From Adiantum capillus-veneris (taxonomy: Eukaryota; Streptophyta; Polypodiopsida; Polypodiales; Pteridaceae), in NCBI GenBank assembly GCA_014529385.2, contig CM043958.1, positions 124,208,817 to 124,270,816 of the forward strand: 62,000 bases of DNA, written 5' to 3'. Position numbers and translations under genes: made by a program. Below are positions 1 through 9,740 of this stretch, piece by piece; position 1 is the stretch's first letter, and each line of letters opens with the position of its first letter. Under the pieces are notes generated by a model. It saw only the letters and a list, made by a program, of their open reading frames with translations. It was not told where the DNA came from and did no database searches.

Positions 1-1344
1 TTCTCGGTCATCGATCCCACTTCCTAGGCTTCATTTAATACCCCGTGTTGATAGGGATGAGACTAAAAGGCCTCCCTTGGACGAGCGGTTTGGCCAATCC
101 CCACATGCACGAGCAAAGAGGCTCAAGGGCTTGTGTGTTGGGCAGGGAGCCCTCTTACATTGGAGGTGGGGAATCAACGGTTGCTCAAAGTTGGCCCTTG
201 GTGGGAGCTCTCTGCTGTGTCTCACGACCCTTCGTGGGCTCCTAGTGCTTTAGGTCATCATAACTTGGAACCTAGGAGGTGGCACCTCTCCCCCCTCCGC
301 TTGGGGGGAAACCCTATTGTTGGGACCACTTGGCTTGTGGTCGAAGGTGTCTATGAATGTTCGATACCTACGTGGCACACGTGCCACTCATATGGAATTA
401 TGTGAGCGATTCTTCTTCCTAATTTATTTTATCACACAATGATTTTGAGTTTGCGCTTTGTGTTGCTTTCAAGAGTGAAAAAGTGCGCACTCACGTTAGT
501 GTAAGATTGATGATGATCACAGATTTGATTGATCAACAGTGGAATCTTGGGCCAATTTTAAGCAACGTCTACTCGTCTACTATTTTCCAATGAATATTTA
601 CTTGCTCAATGAATATTTCAAATTTCATGTCAATGGTGTGTAATATTTCATGTCAGACTAGGATCATAGCTAATCTATACATAGATACACGAACAATAGT
701 GAGTTAAAATATCATAATCGCTTGTCTAAGAGAACGCTTGAGGCAACTGATGTGTAGGTATCTATAGTCACGTTCTTTGTATTGAGCTCAATTATCCATC
801 ATTGGTGAGATTCTCCTTCTGCTTTGTATGGTTCATGGTTCGTGTTTGTATGGGCACAATGTTCTTGGTGCGAGGGGGTGGCCCTATGGTGGCACCCATA
901 CATGTACATGGTTTTGGGTTCGGCTTCCTTGTAAACAGCCTTGTGAATTGATATGGCAGGTTGTGTTTCAAAATTGTGTCACCGCACCTGATTTTTTTTT
1001 TGTAATGATGAGGCTCTTTACAAGTGATAAATATTTTTAAGCTCTCTAAGCTTCCAAGTTCCAGTCCCTAACGTATAGATTATTTCTATTCCAATTTGTC
1101 ACAATTGGGGACATGAGGCTACAGAGCAGAGCCGTCCATTTAGTGTCCATTCTTGTGTGAAATTTGGCCATGCAATTATTGGATTGTTGACAACTCAGCA
1201 CAAGGAATGATAATGCTCACAGTACAGTGTGCACATGAATAGGATGCGACCAAGTCAACATAAGGAATCACTCGATCCCACACCTTAAGAGGTGATGAGC
1301 TCATTACACCTTCATATGGCCCCCCTACCCCCGACTATGATGGT

Positions 1345-1466
1345 CGGGAATGGTCATCCACTAACCATTTCCTGAAGGAAAGGGCGCCCACATGGCAATC
1401 GGCGAATGCACCGTTCGCCATGTGGTTGCCCTTTCTTTCAGGGAATGGTATGACCATTCCCTATAC
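1345..1466. repeat. Long imperfect inverted repeat (hairpin; MITE-like or foldback)
   Basis: The inner arms 1371-1396 and 1417-1442 are reverse complements over 26 bp with about three mismatches. Outer segments extend the pairing: GGGAATGGTCAT at 1345-1356 is complementary to ATGACCATTCCC near 1450-1465. A competing short stem (GGCGAA at 1401-1406 with TTCGCC at 1414-1419) closes the tip. The whole unit is about 120 bp. It could be a MITE, a foldback remnant or an unannotated hairpin RNA; no clear TSD was found. Confidence 0.7.
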
Positions 1467-2874
1467 CTTACGAAAGTGATAAAATTACGACCATTAACTA
1501 TCAAATCCCACAAAGCTTCTTTCTTTAGATGCAAAAAACTAGCGATAGACTTATTTAAATTTTATATTGTTTTTTGTGTATCCAAATTGAAGCTTGTTAT
1601 GTGTTGGATTCTATTTTTTTTTGTAAGAGGACAAGTATGTACCTACGATTTCAGAAAAGTCATTTATAAATGGAATCAATAAACGATTCCCTAGCCTCTA
1701 GGCATTTCCCTTTTTAAAGAAAAGAAAGAAGTAAGGGACCCATGTGAACACCCTTCTTGAGTGGAAGATCAATTCACAATGGTGAGTAGAATTATATTAG
1801 CGAAGCAAAAAAATTATAAACTCTTGCCATGCTCATGTCGAGCCATGACACCTACGAGAGATCATAGATACATCAGTTGACAGGGGAGCCACCCCACGAC
1901 AGTGAAAGGGACTCCAAAGCAACGACTGGAGGACCCGAGATTAGCCATCGACTTGAGTGAGGACCCAAAAAGAAAAAAGAGTGGAAGGTCAACATCCACA
2001 GTGTAGTGTTCTTTGTTAGGCGCAATGCTATATTTTATCCCCATGTTATCATAATATATTTTGCTCTCCTCCACAAAAACTTGAGTGTCTACATGCATTG
2101 GGCACATTAACACAAATTACTCGCATATTCTGGGGAATGCTCTTTTGTTGCATCCAATTCTATAGATGATCATACCTTCCTTGGCTATAAGCTTCTAGGT
2201 CAAAGAATAAGCTTCTATCCTTTCACCCTCTACAAGTGCACACCAAGGGATTGCATCCAGAAATATGTTCTTCCTTTGGATTTATTGAAAATGGCAAAGA
2301 GCTTCGTAGCTCTCCCGTGCATTGATTCACTAAACATGTCAATCCAACAACCAAGGACGTTAACTATCCAAACTTAGAGGCTAGAGCACAGAAGTTATTT
2401 AAATACACCACTACATTGATAGTCTTGAGAGATACAAGGTGAATGCATTGTATATTTACCTATTCACTTGGAACTCAAATGGTGCTCTTTCCTACTTCCA
2501 ACTCCTTTATGGGCTCTCACTCAATGCAACCTAGAGTAACGTAGCTACTCCATGTGTGCACCAAGAAGACAATGTGTGTGCAAGATTGAGCAACCAAGCG
2601 TTGTTGGAAATTAAGTAGTTTGGGAGAGGAGCTGAGAAGGCACCGAGCCTCTAGCTCCGAGAGGAGAGAGATGGAAGATGCACAACACAAGAAATACGCT
2701 TTGAAATGAAAATTGAAGGTTGTACCCTTGGATTATAAAGCAATTACAAGTGTTTGATGAAACTAGGCACTATGTATGCTCAATTGTGACACACACTAAA
2801 GGTAGATAATCAACATAGACTACAAGATCGAGGTTCTCCATAGATGTAGATAGTTCAAAACCAAGCCAAACAGT

Positions 2875-2875
<1 letters not shown>

Positions 2876-2947
<72 letters not shown>
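2876..2947. repeat. (AG)36 microsatellite
   Basis: Uninterrupted alternating A and G for about 72 bp. Any reading frame through it (Leu-Ser runs on the minus strand) is a by-product of the repeat and not a gene. Confidence 0.95.
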
Positions 2948-2951
<4 letters not shown>

Positions 2952-3029
2952 CCCAACTCAATAGCCCAAAGAAATTGAAGCAGTAGATCTAGGGAAATCT
3001 AGGAGGTGAGAGATTGAGTGCGCCAAGGC

Positions 3030-3045
3030 GGGGGGGGGGGGGGGG
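3030..3045. repeat. Poly-G homopolymer run
   Basis: About 16 consecutive G residues, shortly before the LTR start at 3231. Its exact length is sensitive to sequencing or assembly error. Confidence 0.85.
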
Positions 3046-4096
3046 TCATGCTCTATGGATGAAACCTTAAAATTAGCATCATTTATTGCAGTGTTCAAAG
3101 TCGAAAAGAAGAGCAATTATCTTTCAAAGTGGAAAGAAGAGCAAAACTATCGAGCTTCTTCTTAGGATTAGAAGGACTTAAAGAGAAGTGGATATCTTCG
3201 GTGGTGGTATAACACCATATGATAGTTTCATGCAAGATCCTGGATTTTCAGTCTCTTTTAAAAATCAGAAAAATAGATTCCAATATCTGCATCGTAAAAT
3301 TTTGGTTTAGAATGTTTGTTTGGCGGTGTTGTAAGGTTCTAAACTGAAAAGCAAGGTTGTTTTCATATTCTGGTAGGTCAATTGGTTCAATTTTAACAAA
3401 ATTTACTCTTTTTTTAAAGCATTTTCATGCTTTTTAATGCTTTTTTGCTAGAAGCAACACCAGATCCTTAGTCTACAAGTTATGGAGAATTTATGATTTA
3501 ATCTTGTAAAAATTTGCTTTTCGGGTTCTTTTCACATTCGTTTTAGCTTTTCATGAATTTTAGTGCTTTTTTTAAAAAAACCAGCCTGCTTTCTTACTCA
3601 AGTGGACGAGGGGAACCCGTGGTTCAATTTTTAAAAAGTTTGTATTATTTTTTATATTCTATTTTTAACTTTTTGACGTTTTTGAAAAGTAACGTGATTT
3701 TTAGGATGACTTAAATAAAAAAATGTTATTTTTAGTCATCGTCGGGTATAAAAACGACCATCCAGTGGAGAAATGAGATCAAACGGGTTTTCTTATGAGA
3801 ATTATTTTTATAAAAAGAGGCAGCATAAATACATCAGGGTAATACAAAAAAGTCATAATTATGTCGGGATATCAAAATGCAACATAGTTTAGTCACAATC
3901 ACATTAGTTGTCGGGATATTGTCCAATTAATCAATTTTTACTACAAAAATTGAATGAAAGTCGGAAGAGTTGACCACCAAAAGCAAAGTCATGTTTTTAG
4001 AAAAGACTAGAGTCTCTTCCCAAAATCTTGCAGCTAATCGTGGTAGAAGAGGGAGCACCTTGTCTTAGCTTGGCAACACTCCAGCCTGTTAGAGTG

Positions 4097-4104
4097 TATA
4101 TAAA
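4097..4104 (+). promoter_or_regulatory. TATA-like box in the 5' LTR of element A
   Basis: TATATAAA lies in an otherwise mixed-composition part of the LTR and is the likely core promoter of element A. In the 3' LTR the matching site is exactly where chromovirus B inserted (TSD 16977-16981 and 28189-28193). Assignment is by motif only. Confidence 0.5.
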
Positions 4105-5998
4105 CTGGCATAGACAGCTTAGTTTTTAGTGCCTACAATTGCGACTACTATCGTACGTCAATATGTACGTATTATACGGAGTGGTGCAAGCTCTCTATTA
4201 CCATCTCCATAAGATCTTTCTTGTTCGCAAGAAGAAGAAGAAGAAGAACACACACACACTCTCTCTTTCTACTTGCTTACTATCTTCTCTTCTCTTTTCA
4301 CGACAGTGCGCGTTCTCCAACGACGTCGTGGCTTGAACCTCTATGTAGCTCTCATGACTGCTCTCTTGCGACAAAGCAAGAAGCCCTTTGACACCCGGTA
4401 ATCACTCCTAAAGCACGATAAGAAGCTCTCAACTCCATAGCCATCATCTCTTTCTCTCTCTACTCCGTTTTTTGAGTAACTATCTTCTCGGGGGTTGCTT
4501 TTTCGTAAACGAGGCTACGTATGGACATTTTGGGTGTGAATAATGTTGCTTCATATTTGTTTCATCTTGTTTAGCATGCTGATTTATGCACATGGTGTGT
4601 TCATTGTTACATACGCACATAAAAAGGGCTTTTCATTTCATGTCATGTAGGCGGTAGGAACATTGTTTTTGTCATATCTCTCAAACCGCTATGAATCAGG
4701 TTGAGCACTTCAAACCAGAGATTACACACATCATTAAGAATATTTTCTCTCTCGGGTGTCATGTGAAAACCTTGCACAAGTAAAGAGTTATGGTCAAAAT
4801 ACAGCTTGCTATTCATTGCACAGTCAAAATTTTGGAAACACTCCTTGTAGAAGCACTATATAGATTCATCAGATGAAAAAACCCAGTTAATCAAATCAAA
4901 ACCTTGAGTAAACTTACTGATATATGTATTTAGATATCTAAGCTCACTTTGTGAGTGCGAGTTATTAATGGTTCCATGTACGAGATTGCCTACATGTATA
5001 GGGGTGCTAGGTGCATAATTGCAGTGGATATGTTGAACTCCAAGTGTGGGAGTCGGTTCAGTATAGAATATAGTTTATGGTCAAGGGTTGAGATCCCTCA
5101 AGGATTATGGTTGTGATTCTGATTGTGGAAACCGGTGTAGCTCTTGGATCTTTTTTTGGATATATGGTTGTGTTGCCAAAATGCTGCCAAAGTTTTTGAA
5201 GCCATGTTATGTGCTAAAGTGGTTTTGCAGGATTGGATGTGCATCACCCTGAGTTGGGTGTAGTGCTCACGCTTGTGATAAAATTTGATTATGGATTACA
5301 GTTTTGGATTGGATCATGAAGTGGTTTGTTTATGGTGGACGTGTAAGGGTAGAGACCCTGTACACTTTGACTGCTTGACAAAGATTTTTTGTGCATATGG
5401 AAGATGCTATTATGACTGGACTCATGTGTTATATTTCTCATGGCAGCATCGCTACAAGACTAGGATCACCTACATCGCTTAGCCTTAGACAAAAGGGTCG
5501 TTGACTTGAGGCTTTTCTGGGTTGGAGATGTTGCCTAGGTCTTCTTTTTTTGATAGTCTCATCTACACGGTTAGTGCGTTAGGGATTAAATGAACTACAC
5601 GGCTAACATGTTGGGGATCTTGCCTTGCCTTGCTTAAACACACGATGCTGGGCATTGAAGAGGCATGTCGCTTAAACTTTTATGGCTGATAGTGATACCC
5701 TACGATCTGCTGGTATTTGGGATCCTTTCTGAGCTCGACTTCATGGAGGGAGGCAAAGCGGCCTCGGCCTATGTGTGGCTCAGGTAGGTTGGAGGTGTTC
5801 TGGCTCACTCCTGGAAAGTGAACTTCTCTCTGTCTGTGTAGTAGAGTAGAAGTGGATGGATGGACCGGTCGTTCCCTACATAGGGTTCGGTGCTCTACTA
5901 GCCATTTCATATTTTTGTTGTTATGATGGGGCATTTAAAGATTCTCTTTTTTCATTCTGCTATGTCTCTACGCACTCTATTTAACCCTCCACTATTCT

Positions 5999-6001
<3 letters not shown>

Positions 6002-6055
<54 letters not shown>
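6002..6055. repeat. (TC)27 microsatellite in the 5' LTR of A
   Basis: Uninterrupted TC dinucleotides inside the downstream part of the LTR. Confidence 0.95.
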
Positions 6056-6058
<3 letters not shown>

Positions 6059-6294
6059 GTGGTGTACACTCCACCTTGTAATTTTTCTTGAGTATGCTTT
6101 CTTTCATATTACCCATTCAGAGGTAGCACTAACGCTAGATGCAGTCCGGCTCATGGCCTGAACTCCATGCTAGGTCAGGCAGTGAGAAATCCTCCCCTGT
6201 GAAAATGCTTCTGCAACTATAATGTATATCAAAATTGTATAAAAGTGTAAATTGTTTATTTTGCACAGACCCCTGAGTAGGGTTATCTCTCACC

Positions 6295-6306
6295 TGATAT
6301 CAAAGC
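6295..6306 (+). other. Primer-binding site of element A (initiator Met tRNA type)
   Basis: TGATATCAAAGC matches the usual plant primer-binding site TGGTATCAGAGC except for two G-to-A changes. It starts two bases after the LTR end at 6292, as expected for priming of minus-strand DNA synthesis. The G-to-A changes would fit decay of a methylated copy. Confidence 0.75.
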
Positions 6307-6798
6307 CAAAGGTTATGGGGATAGCCTAAAGCATGATACTAGTCAAGTTAGTTATGCATCATGAATGCTTTTATACATGCTGCTAGAGAAATAATAATGT
6401 ATTCATGATGCATTTATGAGTAACATTGATTGGTGATACCTGATTGAATTGTTTTCTTGTGTGGATTTGTGTGGTATTGGGCTACCATGAATTTATTGAA
6501 GTGTATTAATAATTTCTTTGAATGTTTGTTTTGTAGTTAACAATGGCTCATGAGGTGACTTTTGATTACTTTAGAAAAAGGGTAGGAGGTTTTGAAGATG
6601 GTATAACTAGCTTCTGACACCTCATAACTAGATTCTATTTTTCGATTAGTTGTAAATGACTACCCATTCCTTAAAAAATTATGGTATAAAATTTTTCCTC
6701 GTGTCCACCCTCTTTACTTATAGTGGAGGAAGATTAAAGTAATATATTGTCAACCATTTAATATAGGGTTTTGAATTTGACATAATGCAATAATCAAT

Positions 6799-7554
6799 CA
6801 TGCCTCCCAGAGAAAATGGAGTGGTTGCTAATGCCAATGTCCCTATCTCACCTCAACCGACTTATCATTGATCGTGACATCGATGCTATGCTTCGAAAGT
6901 CACAACTTGGGAACTGTAGCAGAGAAGGCAAAGATGTAGGCAAGGTTCTTGAGGACTGGATTGAGCGCATGGATGATTAGTTTGATTTGGATCATTCATC
7001 TACCAAGAACAAGGCAATCATTCCTAAGTTCAAACTTGAAAAGACGGCCAAGTTTTAATGGAGATATCATTGTACTGAGAACAATGTCAACCCTAATGCA
7101 ACAACTTGGGCTTATCTTAAGGAACAATTAAAGAAGAATTGTTAAAACAAGGTACACCATTCCGGCTGTATGAATGAATTCCATGATTGTACTCAGTGAA
7201 CCAGAGATTTCGAGTCATACTATCAACATTTCTTGAATCTTGTCAAGTATGCTCCGACGGGGATGAATTTGGAAGTCAAAGTGGCACGCTTTGTGCCAGG
7301 GTTAGACAATCCTTTGAATACTAGACTTGAGAGTCTTCGGATTACAAATTTTGTAGATATTCTTGATGTGGATAAACCCATTGAGATCAAAATATCAAAT
7401 GGTACTAAAAGACCTCGACCAGAGGAGTTGTCTAGATCTTCACATTCTCATACTGAAGAAGCCATGTTATGTAGGAGAACAATAAGAGATCACATTTGCT
7501 TCAATTGTTTTGAGCACAACCATGTGTCTTAGGACTATCTGTTTAATGATATAG
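6799..7554 (+). pseudogene. Decayed gag of element A (Retrotrans_gag and partial zinc knuckle)
   Basis: Gag is the capsid/nucleocapsid precursor of LTR retrotransposons. A start typical of plant Ty3/gypsy gags (MPPRENG) lies at 6799. Gag-like text follows across several frames: an aspartate- and lysine-rich part near 6950-7050, a tract ending TTWAYLKEQLKK near 7110-7135, and an open stretch at 7233-7532 with FVPGLDNPLNTRLESL. The C-terminal zinc knuckle reads CFNCFEHNHVS near 7498-7530, with the last Cys lost to a stop codon. Multiple stops and frameshifts make it non-functional. The CACTA element at 7558 interrupts it. Assignment as gag is by composition and knuckle; the clade is uncertain. 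Confidence 0.7.
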
Positions 7555-7582
7555 ATACACTACAAGAGGTTGTGTGCTCTTG

Positions 7583-7795
7583 TGACGCTGTTAGCGACGG
7601 AAATACACTGGGTTTTTATAACCCCCGGCGTCGCTAAAACCGTCGCTACGAGCGTCGCTACGAGAGCGTCGCTAAAAGCGTCGCTATATAGCGACGCACA
7701 TAGCGACGGTTATAGCGATGTTTACACAGAAGACTATAGCGACGCTCATAGCGATGCTACAGAGCCATAAATAGCGACGCTTAAAGCCACGCCCG
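7583..7795. repeat. Left subterminal repeat region of the CACTA element
   Basis: At least a dozen copies of GCGTCGCT/AGCGACGC occur in direct and inverted orientation, including the perfect palindrome GCGTCGCTATATAGCGACGC at 7678-7697. In En/Spm, subterminal repeats of this kind are the binding sites of the accessory protein TNPA. By analogy they are the likely target of the protein encoded at 8159-9468; that is inference. Confidence 0.85.
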
Positions 7796-8158
7796 AGAGA
7801 ATTTTTTTTTTGGTGGCAGGGCATTGAATGCCCTGCCACCCATCAACCATATTGTACTTGATTCACTTTTTAAAAAAAGTGCAAGGGTAGATAATAGACC
7901 CAAAATAGTCACCCACAAGACGCATTGTTTGCAAAATTGACAATTGTACACATCATAGGCAAAATGAATTGATTGGAAAATGTAATAATGACAATTGTAC
8001 AACATCATAGGCGTAAAGAATTGATTGGCAAAAGGAACTGCGGTGACAAATGTAATAATATACATGGTTCAAAAAGACGTATAAAATCCGTCTCATGATA
8101 CATAAGCTATGAGAAACCCTAAACTAATGCTATCTAGCTACGGCTAAACTGACGTCGT
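7796..8158. other. CACTA sequence between subterminal repeats and the accessory gene
   Basis: This is probably the 3' untranslated and non-coding region of the minus-strand accessory gene. It includes an imperfect direct repeat of about 50 bp (matching text near 7920-7960 and 7970-8020, both with ACAATTGTACA, CATAGGC and GAATTGATTGG). No other gene is seen. Confidence 0.6.
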
Positions 8159-9468
8159 CTAGTCAGACGTCTCATCGCGTCCAAGCGGCGTATCTGTCGG
8201 ATTCTGCAAAAAAAGACAATAAGACAGCTTTCAGTAAGTATAAACATATAACGACATTTATAAAACAATACAAAAAATAAAAAAGAGTAAACCCTAATAC
8301 TAACCATGCCGCCGCGAGAACTGAGAATGTCCATCAGGGCGTTTAAGCCCTTCCTGCCTGCGTACTCGCGCTCGTACGGTGTGGGATCACGTCCTGTCAT
8401 CGACCACTGTCAAAACATACAAAGATTTCATTATGTTAGAATTAAAAAACTTATAAACCCTAAACTATCGAACATAAAGAGCAATGTGAAAACACTTACA
8501 AAATCGACCTCAAATGATGCCCATCCACCGCTCCCCAAGTGGTGCGAGCTCCCTGCCTCTACTCGCGCTCTGGCTGCATCCTTTTGTTGCTTCCACTTGT
8601 CGGGATTCTCGCGCGCTGCTTTCTTCGCATTCTTCCAATCTTCTTTGGCCAGCCAATCTGGCCTGTTCCACCCATTCTTGATTGCTTTTTGCACTTCGGA
8701 ACGCTTGTGTTTGTAGTATTCGTGCATTCGAATCTTCATCAGGTCTTCATTGAAGCGCTGATCCCGTGTTGGAACGGGAAACTCATCATGAAGTATGCTG
8801 ATGACTCTGTTTTTTAAATCACTTGGTACTTCACTCCATTTGTTTAGTATGTAGTGTCTAAACAGCTGAGAGCAAAGACCACGCATGCGCGAGATCACCT
8901 TCTTGCCGTCATCATCCATGATGATGCCGCCGCTGATGTCGACGGAGTAAGGCAAGCCCTCTGGCCGGTGACGCGTGAACCTGGGTGTCCCGGCAGGGGT
9001 CTCTAGCGGCGTGTCGATGGGGGTACGGACATCAGGTGTCTCCACCGCCGTCTGGGCCCCGAAGCGAGGAGTGTCGAGTGGGGTGGCTCCTGGCGGAGTA
9101 GGTAGAGGTGTGTAGCTTCTAGGAACAGTTAGCCGTGCAAAACCTGGCGTAGATGGCGATGCTGTGGCTGGTGTGGGGGCGGGAAAAGAAGGGGAGGGTA
9201 AAGAGCCTCGTCGAACACGAGGCGGTGTGGAGGCATCGGTGGCGGAATCCCCACAACAACCGCCACCGCCACCACTAGAGCGCCGGTGTCTAGACGAGTG
9301 TGAAGCTCGTCTCGTCGACGCCGAAGCTTCGGAGCGCGCCGAATGCTCCAAAAGAGAGGGAGATGCGGATGGAGTAGGAATGCGCGATGATGCGCCAGAG
9401 CGATGACGCTCCACGTACCACTGTCTCTGCTGCGGTGACAAAGAAGAAAGAAACTCCTCATCATCCAT
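8159..9468 (-). CDS. En/Spm-type accessory transposon protein (plant transposase, Ptta/En/Spm family; TNPA-like), 371 aa, 3 exons
   Basis: The inferred exons are 9468-8500, 8406-8305 and 8203-8159, with GT-AG borders and a preserved reading frame to a TAG stop; coding length is 1116 nt. The start is placed at MDDEEFLSSLS because it follows directly on a plausible acceptor (TGCAG) of a leader intron. Residues about 60-165 are rich in Pro, Thr and Ser with repeated TP motifs (TPLPTPPG, TPLDTP, TPIDTPLETP), likely disordered. Residues about 175-320 hold a domain with GGIIMDDDGKKV, LFRHYILNKWSEVP and HHLGSGGWASFE, matching my memory of the plant transposase (Ptta/En/Spm) family. In En/Spm the accessory protein binds subterminal repeats and helps the transposase. 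It lies just 3' of the transposase gene on the same strand. No lesion is visible, so this is the best-preserved gene in the window. Confidence 0.8.
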
Positions 9469-9740
9469 ACCTGCATTAAACACACGAATATTTAAACTTA
9501 ATATTGAATGAATAGAGTAGACAATGATGCAAAGACCATTAAATACAATGACGTAATGACGCATATAAATACAATGACGCAATGAATTGAGTGATAGAAG
9601 AGGCAAGTCGAAAACTCAGAATTTTCAATCAAAAGATGTGAGCGCGAGTAGAAAAGAGCGTTATACACCATGGAAGGTACTTAGAGAGCCAGAGCTTTTA
9701 CAACACGGAGCAAAATTTTTCAAATACAATATTTGTGGCT

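Larger units (their letters stand above)
1..3225. other. Unassigned DNA left of element A, no gene recognised
   Basis: No reading frame here shows a recognisable domain, and the frames present are short and lack a coherent composition. The stretch holds one long imperfect hairpin (1345-1466), a 72-bp AG microsatellite (2876-2947) and a poly-G run (3030-3045). It ends at the TSD of the LTR element that starts at 3231. It could be host intergenic DNA or decayed repeat; I cannot tell which. Confidence 0.6.
3231..6292 (+). repeat. 5' LTR of element A
   Basis: It begins TGCAAGATCC and is collinear with the 3' LTR, which begins TGTAAGGTCC at 16093. It ends ...CTCTCA two bases before a Met-tRNA-like primer-binding site. 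The length of about 3.06 kb is long but within the range of plant Ty3/gypsy LTRs. A TATA-like box (4097-4104) and a (TC)27 tract (6002-6055) lie inside. Only the first 1.65 kb has a partner in this window. Confidence 0.8.

Noticed and set aside
1862-2113. 83-codon minus-strand frame in the left flank
   Set aside because: No recognisable motif and no neighbouring exon-like sequence; chance frame most likely.
2770-2961. Leu-Ser repeat open frame on the minus strand
   Set aside because: Direct translation of the (AG)n microsatellite.
5285-5482. Open frame of 65 codons inside the 5' LTR of A
   Set aside because: Short, no domain, lies within an LTR, and no counterpart of this part of the LTR is available to test conservation.
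7583-7795. CRISPR-like array of short repeats
   Set aside because: The AGCGACG motifs vary in spacing and orientation and sit just inside CACTA termini; this is eukaryotic transposon subterminal sequence.
9129-9485. Alternative minus and plus frames of 80-118 codons over the accessory gene
   Set aside because: They overlap the GC-rich Pro/Thr/Ser part of the 8159-9468 gene; only the frame with the downstream conserved domain and splice-consistent exons is supported.
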